From Azospirillum oryzae (GTDB lineage: Bacteria; Pseudomonadota; Alphaproteobacteria; Azospirillales; Azospirillaceae): a stretch of DNA of 64,000 nt. The notes beneath the pieces were generated by a model, which ran no database searches, was not told the origin of the DNA, and saw only the letters and a program-made list of their open reading frames with translations. The position numbers were made by a program, and so were the translations under genes. Below are positions 24,613-32,420 of the stretch, in pieces. The stretch is taken from positions 309,501 through 373,500 of the forward strand of contig NZ_FXAK01000008.1 in assembly GCF_900177515.1 (NCBI RefSeq). The letters are read 5' to 3'. The first letter of the stretch is position 1. The number at the start of each line of letters is the position of its first letter.

Positions 24613-25569
24613 ATGCATCACCGCGACTTCGACCTGGGATCCCTGGAAGTGTTCGTCGCCGTTGCCGAGCTGGGAAGCATGACCCGCGCCGCCGGCCGGC
24701 TCGGACTGACGCAATCGGCGGTGTCGCATGTGGTGCGGCAGCTGGAAACCGCCTTCGCCACCCAACTGCTCGACCGCAGCATCAGGCCCATGGCGCTGAC
24801 GGCCGCCGGGCAGCGGCTTTGGCACTGGAGCAACCGCATCCTGACCGATGCGCGGCAATTGCCGGCGGCGATCGGCGGAACGGACGCGCCCTTCATGCCG
24901 GAACTGCGCATCGGCTGCATCGATACGCTGGCGGCACCCTTCATTCCCCGGCTGCTTCAGCGGCTGCGCGACAATGTTCCGTCCTTCAGCATCGCGTCGG
25001 GCCTGTGCGGGCAGCTGCGCGAACAGTTCCTCGCCCGCCGGCTGGACGTGCTGTTCACCAACGACAGCTTCGACGACATGGACCAGGTGGACAGCCTGTG
25101 CCTGCTCACCGAACCCTTCGTGTTGCTGCTGCCGCGCAGCTGTCCCGAGGTCGTCGATGAAGCCGCCCTGCGGGCGCTGTCCCGGACGCTGCCGCTGATC
25201 CGCAGCACGACGGACAGCGCGCTCGGCCGGCTGGTGGATCAGCATCTGCGGCGCTTGGGCATGGAGGTGCCGCGCAGCTTCGCCTTCGACGCCACCGACA
25301 CCGTGATGGCGATGGTGGCGGAAGAGATGGGATGGAGCCTGCTTCCGCCGACCGCGCTGGTGAAAAGCCGTCAGCACCTGAACCATATGCGCGTGCTGCC
25401 GTTGCCGACCTCCGGGTTCCGCCGCTCGATCCATGTGGTGACCCGGAAGGGGGAGCTGGGCTCGCTGCCCGCCAACATCCACAAGGCGGGATGCGCGGTC
25501 ATCAAGCAGGGATATTTCACCGACGTCTTCGCCATCTCGCCCTGGCTCAAGCCAATGATCCGACGCTGA
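24613..25569 (+). CDS. LysR-family transcriptional regulator
   Basis: A LysR regulator of 318 residues from the ATG at 24613 (MHHRDFDLGSLEVFVAVAEL). An in-frame ATG at 24571 would add 14 residues but has no clear ribosome site. The helix-turn-helix is AVAELGSMTRAAGRLGLTQS then AVSHVVRQLE. The effector domain contains LRIGCIDTLAAPFIPRLLQR. It is divergent from the MmgE/PrpD gene and is the probable regulator of that gene. It is convergent with the crotonase gene; a small perfect hairpin (CCGCT-5-AGCGG, 25597-25611) lies in the 44-base gap. Confidence 0.9.
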   Translation: MHHRDFDLGSLEVFVAVAELGSMTRAAGRLGLTQSAVSHVVRQLETAFATQLLDRSIRPMALTAAGQRLWHWSNRILTDARQLPAAIGGTDAPFMPELRIGCIDTLAAPFIPRLLQRLRDNVPSFSIASGLCGQLREQFLARRLDVLFTNDSFDDMDQVDSLCLLTEPFVLLLPRSCPEVVDEAALRALSRTLPLIRSTTDSALGRLVDQHLRRLGMEVPRSFAFDATDTVMAMVAEEMGWSLLPPTALVKSRQHLNHMRVLPLPTSGFRRSIHVVTRKGELGSLPANIHKAGCAVIKQGYFTDVFAISPWLKPMIRR

Positions 25570-25596
25570 GCGAACCGCACCGGTGCCCCTGAAGCC

Positions 25597-25611
25597 CCGC
25601 TTCGTGAGCGG
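25597..25611. terminator. Small hairpin between convergent genes
   Basis: CCGCT-TCGTG-AGCGG is a perfect 5-base stem with a 5-base loop, in the 44-base space between the LysR gene (plus) and the crotonase gene (minus). No T-run adjoins it on either strand, so function as a bidirectional terminator is only a positional guess. Confidence 0.25.
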
Positions 25612-25613
25612 AT

Positions 25614-26414
25614 CTATTCGCCCCGCCAGCGGGGTGGGCGCTTGTTCAGGAAGGCGTCCATCCCCTCGCGGAAGTCCGCGCTCGTGTAGCACATCACGAC
25701 CAGATCCTCCCCGGTCCCCGGATCGCCACCCTGCCGGAGCCGGCGCAGCGCCTCCTTGGTCGCGCGCAGGGTCAGGGGCGCGTGGGAGGCCACGATGCGG
25801 GCGAGCGTCTCGGCGCGCTCCGCCAGCGCCGCCGCGTCGGCGACGACCTCCGACAGCAGGCCGATGGCCTTCGCCTCGTCGGCCTCGATCAGGCGGGCGG
25901 TGAAGATCATCTCGGTGACGCGGGCGGGACCGATCAGCGCCGACAGTCGGGCGTAGTTGTTCATCGACAGGCAATTGCCCAGGGTGCGTGCGATGGGGAA
26001 GCCGAATTTTGCGTTCGCCGCGCCGATCCGCAGGTCGCAGGCGGCGGCGATGCCGGCCCCGCCGCCGGTGCAGGCCCCGGCGACCGCGGCGATGGTCGGC
26101 ACCCGGCAGCGCTCCAGGGTTCCAAGCACGCGGTCGATCCGCGCTTCGTAGGCCAGGGCGTCCTCCGCCGTCCTGAAGCTGCGGAACTGGGAGATGTCGG
26201 TGCCGGCGGCGAAGGCCTTGTCGCCGGCGCCGGTCAGCAGCATCGCGCGGATGTCCGGGGTGTCGTCGACCTCGGCGCAGACCGACGCCAGCCTTTCGTA
26301 CATGGCGAAGGTCAGGGCGTTGCGCGCATGGGGCCGGTTGAAGGTGACGCGGGCGATGCCGTCGCGCACCTCGTAGAGCAGTTCGTCCGTCATCGTTCCA
26401 TCGGTTCCGGTCAT
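25614..26414 (-). CDS. Crotonase-superfamily (enoyl-CoA hydratase/isomerase-like) protein lacking hydratase glutamates
   Basis: A 266-residue crotonase-fold protein. The oxyanion-hole segments are present: KAFAAGTDISQF and AGACTGGGAGIAAACDLRI. Both catalytic glutamates of classical enoyl-CoA hydratase appear to be missing: the CEL position reads AGI, and the PEI-LG segment reads PIARTLGN. It is therefore unlikely to be a simple hydratase and could be an isomerase, thioesterase, decarboxylase or C-C lyase on a CoA ester. The ATG at 26414 overlaps the CoA-transferase stop (ATGA), so the two are coupled; an ATG seven codons further in (26393) is an alternative. Confidence 0.88.
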   Translation of the reverse strand: MTGTDGTMTDELLYEVRDGIARVTFNRPHARNALTFAMYERLASVCAEVDDTPDIRAMLLTGAGDKAFAAGTDISQFRSFRTAEDALAYEARIDRVLGTLERCRVPTIAAVAGACTGGGAGIAAACDLRIGAANAKFGFPIARTLGNCLSMNNYARLSALIGPARVTEMIFTARLIEADEAKAIGLLSEVVADAAALAERAETLARIVASHAPLTLRATKEALRRLRQGGDPGTGEDLVVMCYTSADFREGMDAFLNKRPPRWRGE

Positions 26415-27628
26415 GCCACCACCCGTGCCCGCTCCATCGCCTCGACGGCGTCCTGATCGTAGCCGAGTTCGGCCAGCACCGCCCGGCTGTGTTCGCCGAA
26501 GGCCGGGGCCGGGCCGCGCACGCCGCCGGGGGTGCGGGAGAACTTGATCGGCAGGCCGAGCGTCTTCACCGGCCCGGCCCGGCTGTGCTCCACCTCCACC
26601 ACCATGGCGCGGGCCAGCGTGTGCGGGTGTTCGTGCATGTCGGCGATGCTCAGCACCGGCCCGGCCGGGACGCCGGCCGCCTCCAGGACCGCCAGCCACT
26701 CGGCCGTGGTGCGGCGGCGCAGGATGGCGGACAGCAGCTCGTCCAGTTCCGCCAGATGGCGCATGCGGCCGGGGTTGTCGGCGAAGCGCGGATCGTCCTG
26801 CAGGGAACGCGCGTCCAGCGCCTCGGTCAGGCGCAGCCAGTTGGTCTGGTTGGCGGCGCCGATGTTGATCCAGCCGTCGGCGGTGGGGAAGGCCTGATAG
26901 GGGCCGTTCAGCGGGTGGGCCGAGCCCATCGGACCCGGGCTGACCCCGGTGGCGAAGCGGATCGCCGACTGCCAGTAGGTGTGGATGATCCCCGCCTCGA
27001 ACAGCGAGGTGTCGACCCGCTGCCCCTCGCCGGTGCGCTGGCGTTCGACCAGCGCCGCCATGACGCCCATGGCGCCCAGCAGCCCGGCGGTGATGTCGGT
27101 CACCGGGGCGCCGACCTTCACCGGCGGCCGGCCGGGGCCTTCGCCGGTGATGCTCATCAGCCCGCTCATGCCCTGGGCGATCAGGTCGAAGCCGCCGCGG
27201 TCGGCCAGCGGTCCGCTGCGCCCGAAGCCGGAGATCTCGCAGAAGACGATGCCGGGGTTGATGGCGCGCATCGCCTCGTAGCCGAAGCCCAGCTTCTCCA
27301 TGGTGCCGCGGCGGTAGTTCTCGATCACCACGTCGGCGCCGGCGATGAGGCGGCGCAGCACCTGCTTGCCGTCGTCGGTCTTCAGGTCCAGCGCGATGCC
27401 GCGCTTGTTGCGGTTCATCGCCATGTAGGCGGCGGATTCGTCGTTGATGGTCGGCGGCACCATGCGGCGGCTGTCGTCGCCGCCGGGGATCTTCTCCACC
27501 TTCACCACGTCGGCCCCCATGTCGGCCAGCATCAGGCCGCAGACCGGGCCGGCCATGATGTGGGCCAGCTCCACCACCTTGATGCCGGCGAGCGGTCCGC
27601 CCGTGCGCCGTTGTTCCGTATCGGCCAT
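26411..27628 (-). CDS. CaiB/BaiF (class III) CoA-transferase
   Basis: A 405-residue class III CoA-transferase. It has the N-terminal family pattern GIKVVELAHIMAGPVCGLML then ADMGADVVKVEKIPGGDDSR, the CoA-binding KRGIALDLKTDDGK, and VIENYRRGTMEKLGFGYE. The catalytic Asp that forms the aspartyl-CoA anhydride should be Asp148 in RGGFDLIAQGMSG. Such enzymes move CoA between organic acids. It sits behind the TRAP transporter genes and is translationally coupled to the crotonase, so it presumably activates the imported acid or a product of it. Confidence 0.92.
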   Translation of the reverse strand: MADTEQRRTGGPLAGIKVVELAHIMAGPVCGLMLADMGADVVKVEKIPGGDDSRRMVPPTINDESAAYMAMNRNKRGIALDLKTDDGKQVLRRLIAGADVVIENYRRGTMEKLGFGYEAMRAINPGIVFCEISGFGRSGPLADRGGFDLIAQGMSGLMSITGEGPGRPPVKVGAPVTDITAGLLGAMGVMAALVERQRTGEGQRVDTSLFEAGIIHTYWQSAIRFATGVSPGPMGSAHPLNGPYQAFPTADGWINIGAANQTNWLRLTEALDARSLQDDPRFADNPGRMRHLAELDELLSAILRRRTTAEWLAVLEAAGVPAGPVLSIADMHEHPHTLARAMVVEVEHSRAGPVKTLGLPIKFSRTPGGVRGPAPAFGEHSRAVLAELGYDQDAVEAMERARVVA

Positions 27629-27657
27629 CGCTCAATCGTCCTCGGCGTTGGTGTGTT

Positions 27658-28938
27658 TCAGTAGAACAGGTCGACCAGTCCCAGCGAGAGGCCGGGCACA
27701 TAGGTGCAGATCGCCAGCACCAGCAGCAGGACGCCGATGAAGGGCAGGTTGACCTTGGTGGTTTCCCAGATGTCGGTGCGGGCGATGGAGCAGGCGGCGA
27801 TCAGGACGCTGGCCACCGGCGGGGTCTGCTGCCCGATGGCGAGGTTCAGCGTCACCACCAGCCCGAAATGCACCGGGTCGATGCCGACCGCGTGGATCAG
27901 CGGCATGACGATCGGGACCACCAGGATGATCGCCGCCGCCGAATGCAGGAACATGCCCAGGATCAGGAAGGCGACGTTCAGCAGCGCCAGCACGGCGTAT
28001 TTGTTGGTGGTGATCCCGCTGATGCTGCGGGCGAGCGCCTGGGGCAGCTGCGCCTCGGTCAGGAAGGTGCCGATCAGCGCCGACGCCGCGACCAGCAGCA
28101 TCACCACCGCGGTCTGCACGCCGCCGTCCAGGCAGGCCTTGCGCAGCTCGCGCAGGTCGAGTTCACGGTAGATGACGATGCTGATGAACAGCGCCGCCGC
28201 CACCGCCAGCCCGGCGCCCTCCGTCGCGGTGACGAAGCCGCCGAAGATGCCGCCCAGGATGATGACCGGCAGCAGGAAGGCCCAGGCGGCCTCCCGCGCC
28301 GTTTCGCGCAGGCGGGAGATGCGGAACTGCTCTTCCACCGGGAAATCGTAGCGCACCGCCTGGATGTAGGCGGCGACCGCCAGCCCGACCGCGCCGATCA
28401 CGCCGGGGATGATGCCGGCGACGAACATCTTGACCACCGACGTCTCGGCCATCACCGCGTAGAGGATCATCGGGATCGACGGCGGGATGATGATGGCGAG
28501 GCTCGACGCCGACGAGCAGATGGCGGCGGAGAACTCCCTGGAATAGCCGCGCGTCTTCATCGCCGGGATCAGGATGGTGCCGAGCGCCGCCACCCCGGCC
28601 ACCGCCGAGCCGGAGATCTCGGCGAAGAACATCGACGAGCCGATGACCACCATCGCCAGCCCGCCGCGGACGAAGCCGAACAGGGCGGAGGCGAAGGCGA
28701 CCAGCCGGCGCGAGATGCTCGACGCGTTCATGATGGCGCCGGCCAGGATGAACAGCGGGATCGCCAGAAGCGGGAAGTTGGTGGCGCCGTCGAACATCAC
28801 CAGCGCCGCGTTGACCAGATTGTCCGACCCCTGGATCGCCACGATGGCGGCCATGGCGACGAGGCCGAGCGCGATGGCGACCGGAACGTTGAGCAGGACC
28901 AGGGCGAACAGCCCGCTGAGCATGAAGCCGATGGTCAT
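27658..28938 (-). CDS. dctM: TRAP transporter large permease DctM
   Basis: A 426-residue TRAP large membrane subunit with about 12 helices. Family patterns include NVPVAIALGLVAM, FPLLAIPLFILAGAIMN, FFAEISGSAVAGVAALGTIL, IIIPPSIPMILYAVMAETSV and the C-terminal NLAIGQQTPPVASVLIAACS. The ATG at 28938 overlaps the dctQ stop by four bases, which supports it over longer readings. It works with DctQ and DctP to import a carboxylate using a sodium or proton gradient. Confidence 0.95.
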   Translation of the reverse strand: MTIGFMLSGLFALVLLNVPVAIALGLVAMAAIVAIQGSDNLVNAALVMFDGATNFPLLAIPLFILAGAIMNASSISRRLVAFASALFGFVRGGLAMVVIGSSMFFAEISGSAVAGVAALGTILIPAMKTRGYSREFSAAICSSASSLAIIIPPSIPMILYAVMAETSVVKMFVAGIIPGVIGAVGLAVAAYIQAVRYDFPVEEQFRISRLRETAREAAWAFLLPVIILGGIFGGFVTATEGAGLAVAAALFISIVIYRELDLRELRKACLDGGVQTAVVMLLVAASALIGTFLTEAQLPQALARSISGITTNKYAVLALLNVAFLILGMFLHSAAAIILVVPIVMPLIHAVGIDPVHFGLVVTLNLAIGQQTPPVASVLIAACSIARTDIWETTKVNLPFIGVLLLVLAICTYVPGLSLGLVDLFY

Positions 28939-29537
28939 GGGCGCGGTCCTTCCGGATAGGCGGTGGCGCGGGCGATCGGGGCGGCGTTGGTGGTGGACCG
29001 CGGCGGCTGCGGCCGGGCCAGATCGGCGCCCAGCGCGTCCTCCAGCTCGTGGTCGACGAAGCCGTGGCCGCGGGCGTCGGCCAGCACCTTGGGGAGGCGC
29101 AGCGCTTCCGCGATCATGAACAGCACGGCGCCCACCGGGATGACCGACTGGGTCAGCTGCAGCGGCACCGACGGCAGGCTGACCAGCGTGTCGCCTTCCA
29201 GCACCATCAGCACCTCCCACCCGGTCCAGGCGAGCACGCCGAAGAACAGGAAGACGCAGGCCTCGGCGAACAGAGTCGCCAGCAGGCGGAAGGACGGCGG
29301 CATCGCGTTGACCAGCCCGGGGAAGCCGATGTGCGCGCCCTTCAGCGCGGCCAGCGCCGAGCCGTAATAGGTCAGCCACGCCAGCCCGATCGACGCCACT
29401 TCGTCGTACCAGGTCAGCGAGCTTCCGAAATAGCGGCAGACGAAGCCGGCGATGATGAGCAGGGTCAGAGCGGAGACGAGCAGGATGACGATGGTTTCGA
29501 GCACCCACTCGAAGCCGGTGCGCAGACGGTCGAGCAT
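28935..29537 (-). CDS. dctQ: TRAP transporter small permease DctQ
   Basis: A 200-residue TRAP small membrane subunit with four predicted helices. The family core is VILLVSALTLLIIAGFVCRY then SLTWYDEVASIGLAWLTYYG, with AHIGFPGLVNAMPPSFRL. The start at 29537 (MLDRLRTGFEWVLE) has GGAGGGAA upstream; a longer reading begins 34 codons earlier in the GC-rich intergenic stretch and is less likely. A C-terminal hydrophilic tail of about 45 residues is longer than usual. It is coupled to dctM by an ATGA overlap. Confidence 0.92.
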   Translation of the reverse strand: MLDRLRTGFEWVLETIVILLVSALTLLIIAGFVCRYFGSSLTWYDEVASIGLAWLTYYGSALAALKGAHIGFPGLVNAMPPSFRLLATLFAEACVFLFFGVLAWTGWEVLMVLEGDTLVSLPSVPLQLTQSVIPVGAVLFMIAEALRLPKVLADARGHGFVDHELEDALGADLARPQPPRSTTNAAPIARATAYPEGPRP

Positions 29538-29686
29538 CACGACGGGTTCCCTCCGGAGGGGGGTGGCTGAAACGGGGCGGCGGGCTGGGGCGGAGGCAGC
29601 CGATGGCCGCCCCCGCGGATTGCCGGCCCTAGAGGCCATCTGGTGCCTATTGAAGCACCGGATAGGCTCTAAGCTTTTGGTTTGCC

Positions 29687-29729
29687 GTGTGATTCACGCT
29701 TCAAGCGTTTCCGCTTGAACCGATCACAC
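29687..29729 (-). terminator. Nested hairpin after dctP
   Basis: An outer stem GTGTGAT (29687-29693) with ATCACAC (29723-29729) encloses a perfect 8-base stem TTCAAGCG (29700-29707) / CGCTTGAA (29712-29719) with loop TTTC. It begins one base after the dctP stop codon on the minus strand and precedes dctQ by about 150 bases. On the minus strand it is followed by GGCAAACCAAAAGC, not a T-run. It probably limits read-through or protects the dctP message. Confidence 0.6.
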
Positions 29730-29730
29730 T

Positions 29731-30714
29731 CTAGGACTTGCTGGCCAGCGCCTGCGCCTTCTTGATCAGCTCGCCGCCCTGCGGAACCTCGTCCTCGAAG
29801 CTCTTGTAGATGCCGGCGCTGGCCTTGACGAAGGCGGCCCTGTCCACCTGATTGACCTCCATCCCGGCCTCCTTCAGCTTCTTCAGCAGATCCTCGTCCA
29901 TTTCGGCGGCGATCTTGTAGACGGTCGGCTGGACTTCCCGCGCGGCCTCGGTCAGCGCCTTCTGGATTTCGGGCGAGAATTTCTTCCAGCTGCGGCCGGC
30001 GGTCAGATAGGCCGGGGTGTAGACGTGGTCGCTCATCGACAGGTACTTCTGCACCTCGTAGAAGCGGGCCGGGTAGATCTGGGCCAGCGGGTTTTCCTGG
30101 CCGTCCATCACCCCGGTCTGGAGCGCCACGAAGATCTCGGAGAAGGCGAGCGGGCTGGGGTCGGCGCCATAGGTCTTGAACATCTTGACCCGCCACACCC
30201 CCTGGGGCACGCGCAGCTTGATGCCCTGGAGATCCTCCGGCTTGGTGATCGGGCGCTTGCTGTTGGTGATCTGGCGGAAGCCGTTCTCCCACACGCCGAG
30301 GATGTGGAAGCCGTCCTTTTCGGCCGCCGGCACCAGGGTGGGCGTCACGATCTCGTCGCGGATGCGCGCCATGTGGTCGCGGTCCTTGACCAAGTAGGGC
30401 AGCTCGAACAGGCCGAAGACCGGCACCTCCGACGACATGACGGTGGAGGGCAGGGACAGGTCGATGGTGCCGAGCTTCAGCTTCTTCAGCATCTCCGAAT
30501 CGCCGCCGAGCTGGCTGGAGCCGAAGACCACCACCTTGGCCTTGCCGCCCAGCTTCTCGTTGGCGATGCGGGCGAATTCCTGGCTGGAGCGGTCGAACAG
30601 CGATCCCGGCTCCCCGACATGGCCAAGCTTGATCTCGGTCTGCGCCTGCACCGCGCCCGCCATCAGCGAACCGGCGAACAGGATCGACGCGACCAGCGCC
30701 TTGGTGTAGCCCAT
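29731..30714 (-). CDS. dctP: TRAP transporter substrate-binding protein DctP
   Basis: A 327-residue periplasmic TRAP binding protein with a Sec signal peptide (about residues 1-24, ending AGAVQA, then QTEIKLGHVGEPGSLFDRSS). The conserved carboxylate-binding region is visible: the Arg in DLQGIKLRVPQGVWRVKMFK and the DctP motif FSEIFVALQTGVMDGQENPL. The ligand is an organic acid. The downstream CoA-transferase, upstream aminotransferase and divergent 2-hydroxyacid dehydrogenase suggest a hydroxy- or oxo-acid. AGGGAGG lies 7 bases before the ATG. Confidence 0.95.
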   Translation of the reverse strand: MGYTKALVASILFAGSLMAGAVQAQTEIKLGHVGEPGSLFDRSSQEFARIANEKLGGKAKVVVFGSSQLGGDSEMLKKLKLGTIDLSLPSTVMSSEVPVFGLFELPYLVKDRDHMARIRDEIVTPTLVPAAEKDGFHILGVWENGFRQITNSKRPITKPEDLQGIKLRVPQGVWRVKMFKTYGADPSPLAFSEIFVALQTGVMDGQENPLAQIYPARFYEVQKYLSMSDHVYTPAYLTAGRSWKKFSPEIQKALTEAAREVQPTVYKIAAEMDEDLLKKLKEAGMEVNQVDRAAFVKASAGIYKSFEDEVPQGGELIKKAQALASKS

Positions 30715-30753
30715 GACTGTCCCTCCCTTTTTGTTTGGTGTCTCGTTGCGTCC

Positions 30754-31959
30754 TCAGGCGACGGTGGCGGCCGTCCTTTCCGCCTGCGCGGCGGCTCCAC
30801 CCTGCAGGGCATCCATCGCCGCCCGGGCGCCGCCCTTGCGGTGGGGGATGCCGGCCAGTTCCAGCCCCATCTCCACCCCGCTCAGCGTGCCGGCCAGCGT
30901 CAGATCGTTGAAGTCGCCGAGATGGCCGATGCGGAACACCCGGCCGGCCAGCTTGCCGAGCCCGGCGCCCAGCGACATGTCGAAGCGGTCGAGGATGATG
31001 CGGCGCAGCCGGTCGGCGTCATGGCCGTCCGGCAGCAGCACCGCGGTCAGCGAACTGGAATATTCGGCGGGGTCGAGCGCCAGGACCTCCAGCCCCCAGC
31101 CGGTCACGGCGCGGCGCGTCGCCTCGGCGTGGCGGTCGTGGCGGGCGAAGACGGCGTCCAGCCCTTCCTCGTGCAGCATGTCGATGGCCTCGACCAGACC
31201 GTAGAGCAGGTTGGTCGCCGGCGTGTAGGGGAAGAAGCCGGCCCGGTTCGGACCGGCCATGTCGGCCCAATCCCAGTAGGACCGCGGCATCCGGTTGCTG
31301 CGGCTGGCCGCCATCGCCTTTTCGGAAATGGCGTTGAAGCTCAGCCCCGGCGGCAGCATCAGGCCCTTCTGCGAGCCGCTGACCGTCACGTCGACGCCCC
31401 ATTCGTCGTGGCGGTAGTCGATGGACCCCAGCGACGAGATGGTGTCGACCAGCAGCAGCGCCGGGTGGCCGGCGGCGTCGATGGCGTTGCGGATCAGCGG
31501 AATGCGGCTGGCGACGCCGGTCGAGGTTTCGTTGTGGACCGCCATCACCGCCTTGATGGTGTGGCCGCGGTCCTCGGCCAGCCGGGCTTCCACTGCGGCC
31601 GGGTCGACGCCGTGGCGCCAGTCGCCCGGCACGAAATCGCAGTGGATGCCGAAGCGCTCGGCGAGATTGCGCCACAGCGTGGCGAAGTGGCCGGTCTCGA
31701 ACATCAGCACCCGGTCGCCGGGAGACAGCGTGTTGACGATCGCCGCCTCCCACGCCCCGGTGCCCGACGCCGGGTAGATCACCACCGGCTGCTGGGTCTT
31801 GAAGATCGTCTTGATTCCGTCCAGCGCTTCACGGCCGAGCGCGGCGAAGTCCGGGCCGCGATGGTCGATGGTCGGCCGGTCCATCGCCCGCAGGATGCGG
31901 TCGGGCACGTTGGTCGGACCCGGGATTTGCAGGAAATGGCGTCCGCTGCGATGGGCCAT
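30754..31959 (-). CDS. Class V PLP aminotransferase, serine/aspartate--glyoxylate type
   Basis: A 401-residue PLP enzyme of the serine--glyoxylate / alanine--glyoxylate aminotransferase (PucG/SgaA/BhcA) group. It begins HFLQIPGPTNVPDRILRAMD, then PTIDHRGPDFAALGREAL, and has AVHNETSTGV. The PLP-binding Lys is in VTVSGSQKGLMLPPGLSF, followed by YFY-type FFPYTPATNLLYGLVEAID. It would convert glyoxylate to glycine using serine, aspartate or another donor. GGAGGAGAAG precedes the ATG at 31959; longer readings run into the promoter. It is the first gene of the TRAP operon, suggesting that the imported acid yields glyoxylate. Confidence 0.9.
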   Translation of the reverse strand: MAHRSGRHFLQIPGPTNVPDRILRAMDRPTIDHRGPDFAALGREALDGIKTIFKTQQPVVIYPASGTGAWEAAIVNTLSPGDRVLMFETGHFATLWRNLAERFGIHCDFVPGDWRHGVDPAAVEARLAEDRGHTIKAVMAVHNETSTGVASRIPLIRNAIDAAGHPALLLVDTISSLGSIDYRHDEWGVDVTVSGSQKGLMLPPGLSFNAISEKAMAASRSNRMPRSYWDWADMAGPNRAGFFPYTPATNLLYGLVEAIDMLHEEGLDAVFARHDRHAEATRRAVTGWGLEVLALDPAEYSSSLTAVLLPDGHDADRLRRIILDRFDMSLGAGLGKLAGRVFRIGHLGDFNDLTLAGTLSGVEMGLELAGIPHRKGGARAAMDALQGGAAAQAERTAATVA

Positions 31960-32420
31960 GAAGGCTTCTCCTCCCTTATGTCGATGATGCCGTGGTGTCG
32001 GTGACTCGGGGGCAATATCGATGCGCCCGGTCGGTGCGCAGGATCCCGGCATTCGAGATTCGGGCGCTTGAGATCCGGGCGCAGAGCGGCGACGGCGAGC
32101 ACGAACTGTTGGTTTGCCTACCAAACAAATTTTGCATTCAAATCGCCGGCGCTGCAAACAGTCATTTGCGGCCATGACCTACCCATTTCCGAAAGGGTGC
32201 ATCGGCAATAGCGCCTATGCTGTCGCCGGGTCTCGACAGAAATCTCACGTTCCCATAAGGATTTTGTTCGTCTGACGAACGATTGAGGTCGGCGTTGCGA
32301 CCCATCGGGCCGCAGGGACGATTCACCGCAAGGTGAATTTTGAATTCAAAATCGACGATCTGCCGGCGCGATCCATCCGTGCCGTCCGCCGTCGCCATCC
32401 GTTTCAGGGGAGCCCACGCC
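31960..32420. promoter_or_regulatory. Divergent promoter region of the TRAP and hydroxyacid-dehydrogenase operons
   Basis: A 461-base non-coding region, noticeably AT-richer from about 32105 to 32360. It contains TTGGT-6-ACCAA (32111-32126), the perfect 7-1-7 palindrome GTTCGTC-T-GACGAAC (32266-32280), the hairpin ATTCACC-4-GGTGAAT (32321-32338) and, overlapping it, the 16-base perfect palindrome ATTTTGAATTCAAAAT (32337-32352). No gene is visible. The two divergent starts at 31959 and 32421 must both be served from here. Confidence 0.7.
32266..32280. promoter_or_regulatory. Candidate GntR (FadR-subfamily) operator
   Basis: The palindrome GTTCGTCTGACGAAC contains TCGTCTGACGA, which fits the TNGTNNNACNA consensus described for FadR-subfamily GntR operators at every specified position. 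A GntR regulator of that subfamily is encoded at 35381-36073 at the end of the plus-strand operon, so autoregulation and joint control of both divergent operons is the natural reading. Binding has not been shown. Confidence 0.6.

Noticed and set aside
26415..27701. Long in-frame extension of the crotonase through the CoA-transferase
   Set aside because: The extra 430 residues are a shadow of the CaiB gene in another frame, with Arg/Gly/Ala-rich low-complexity sequence.
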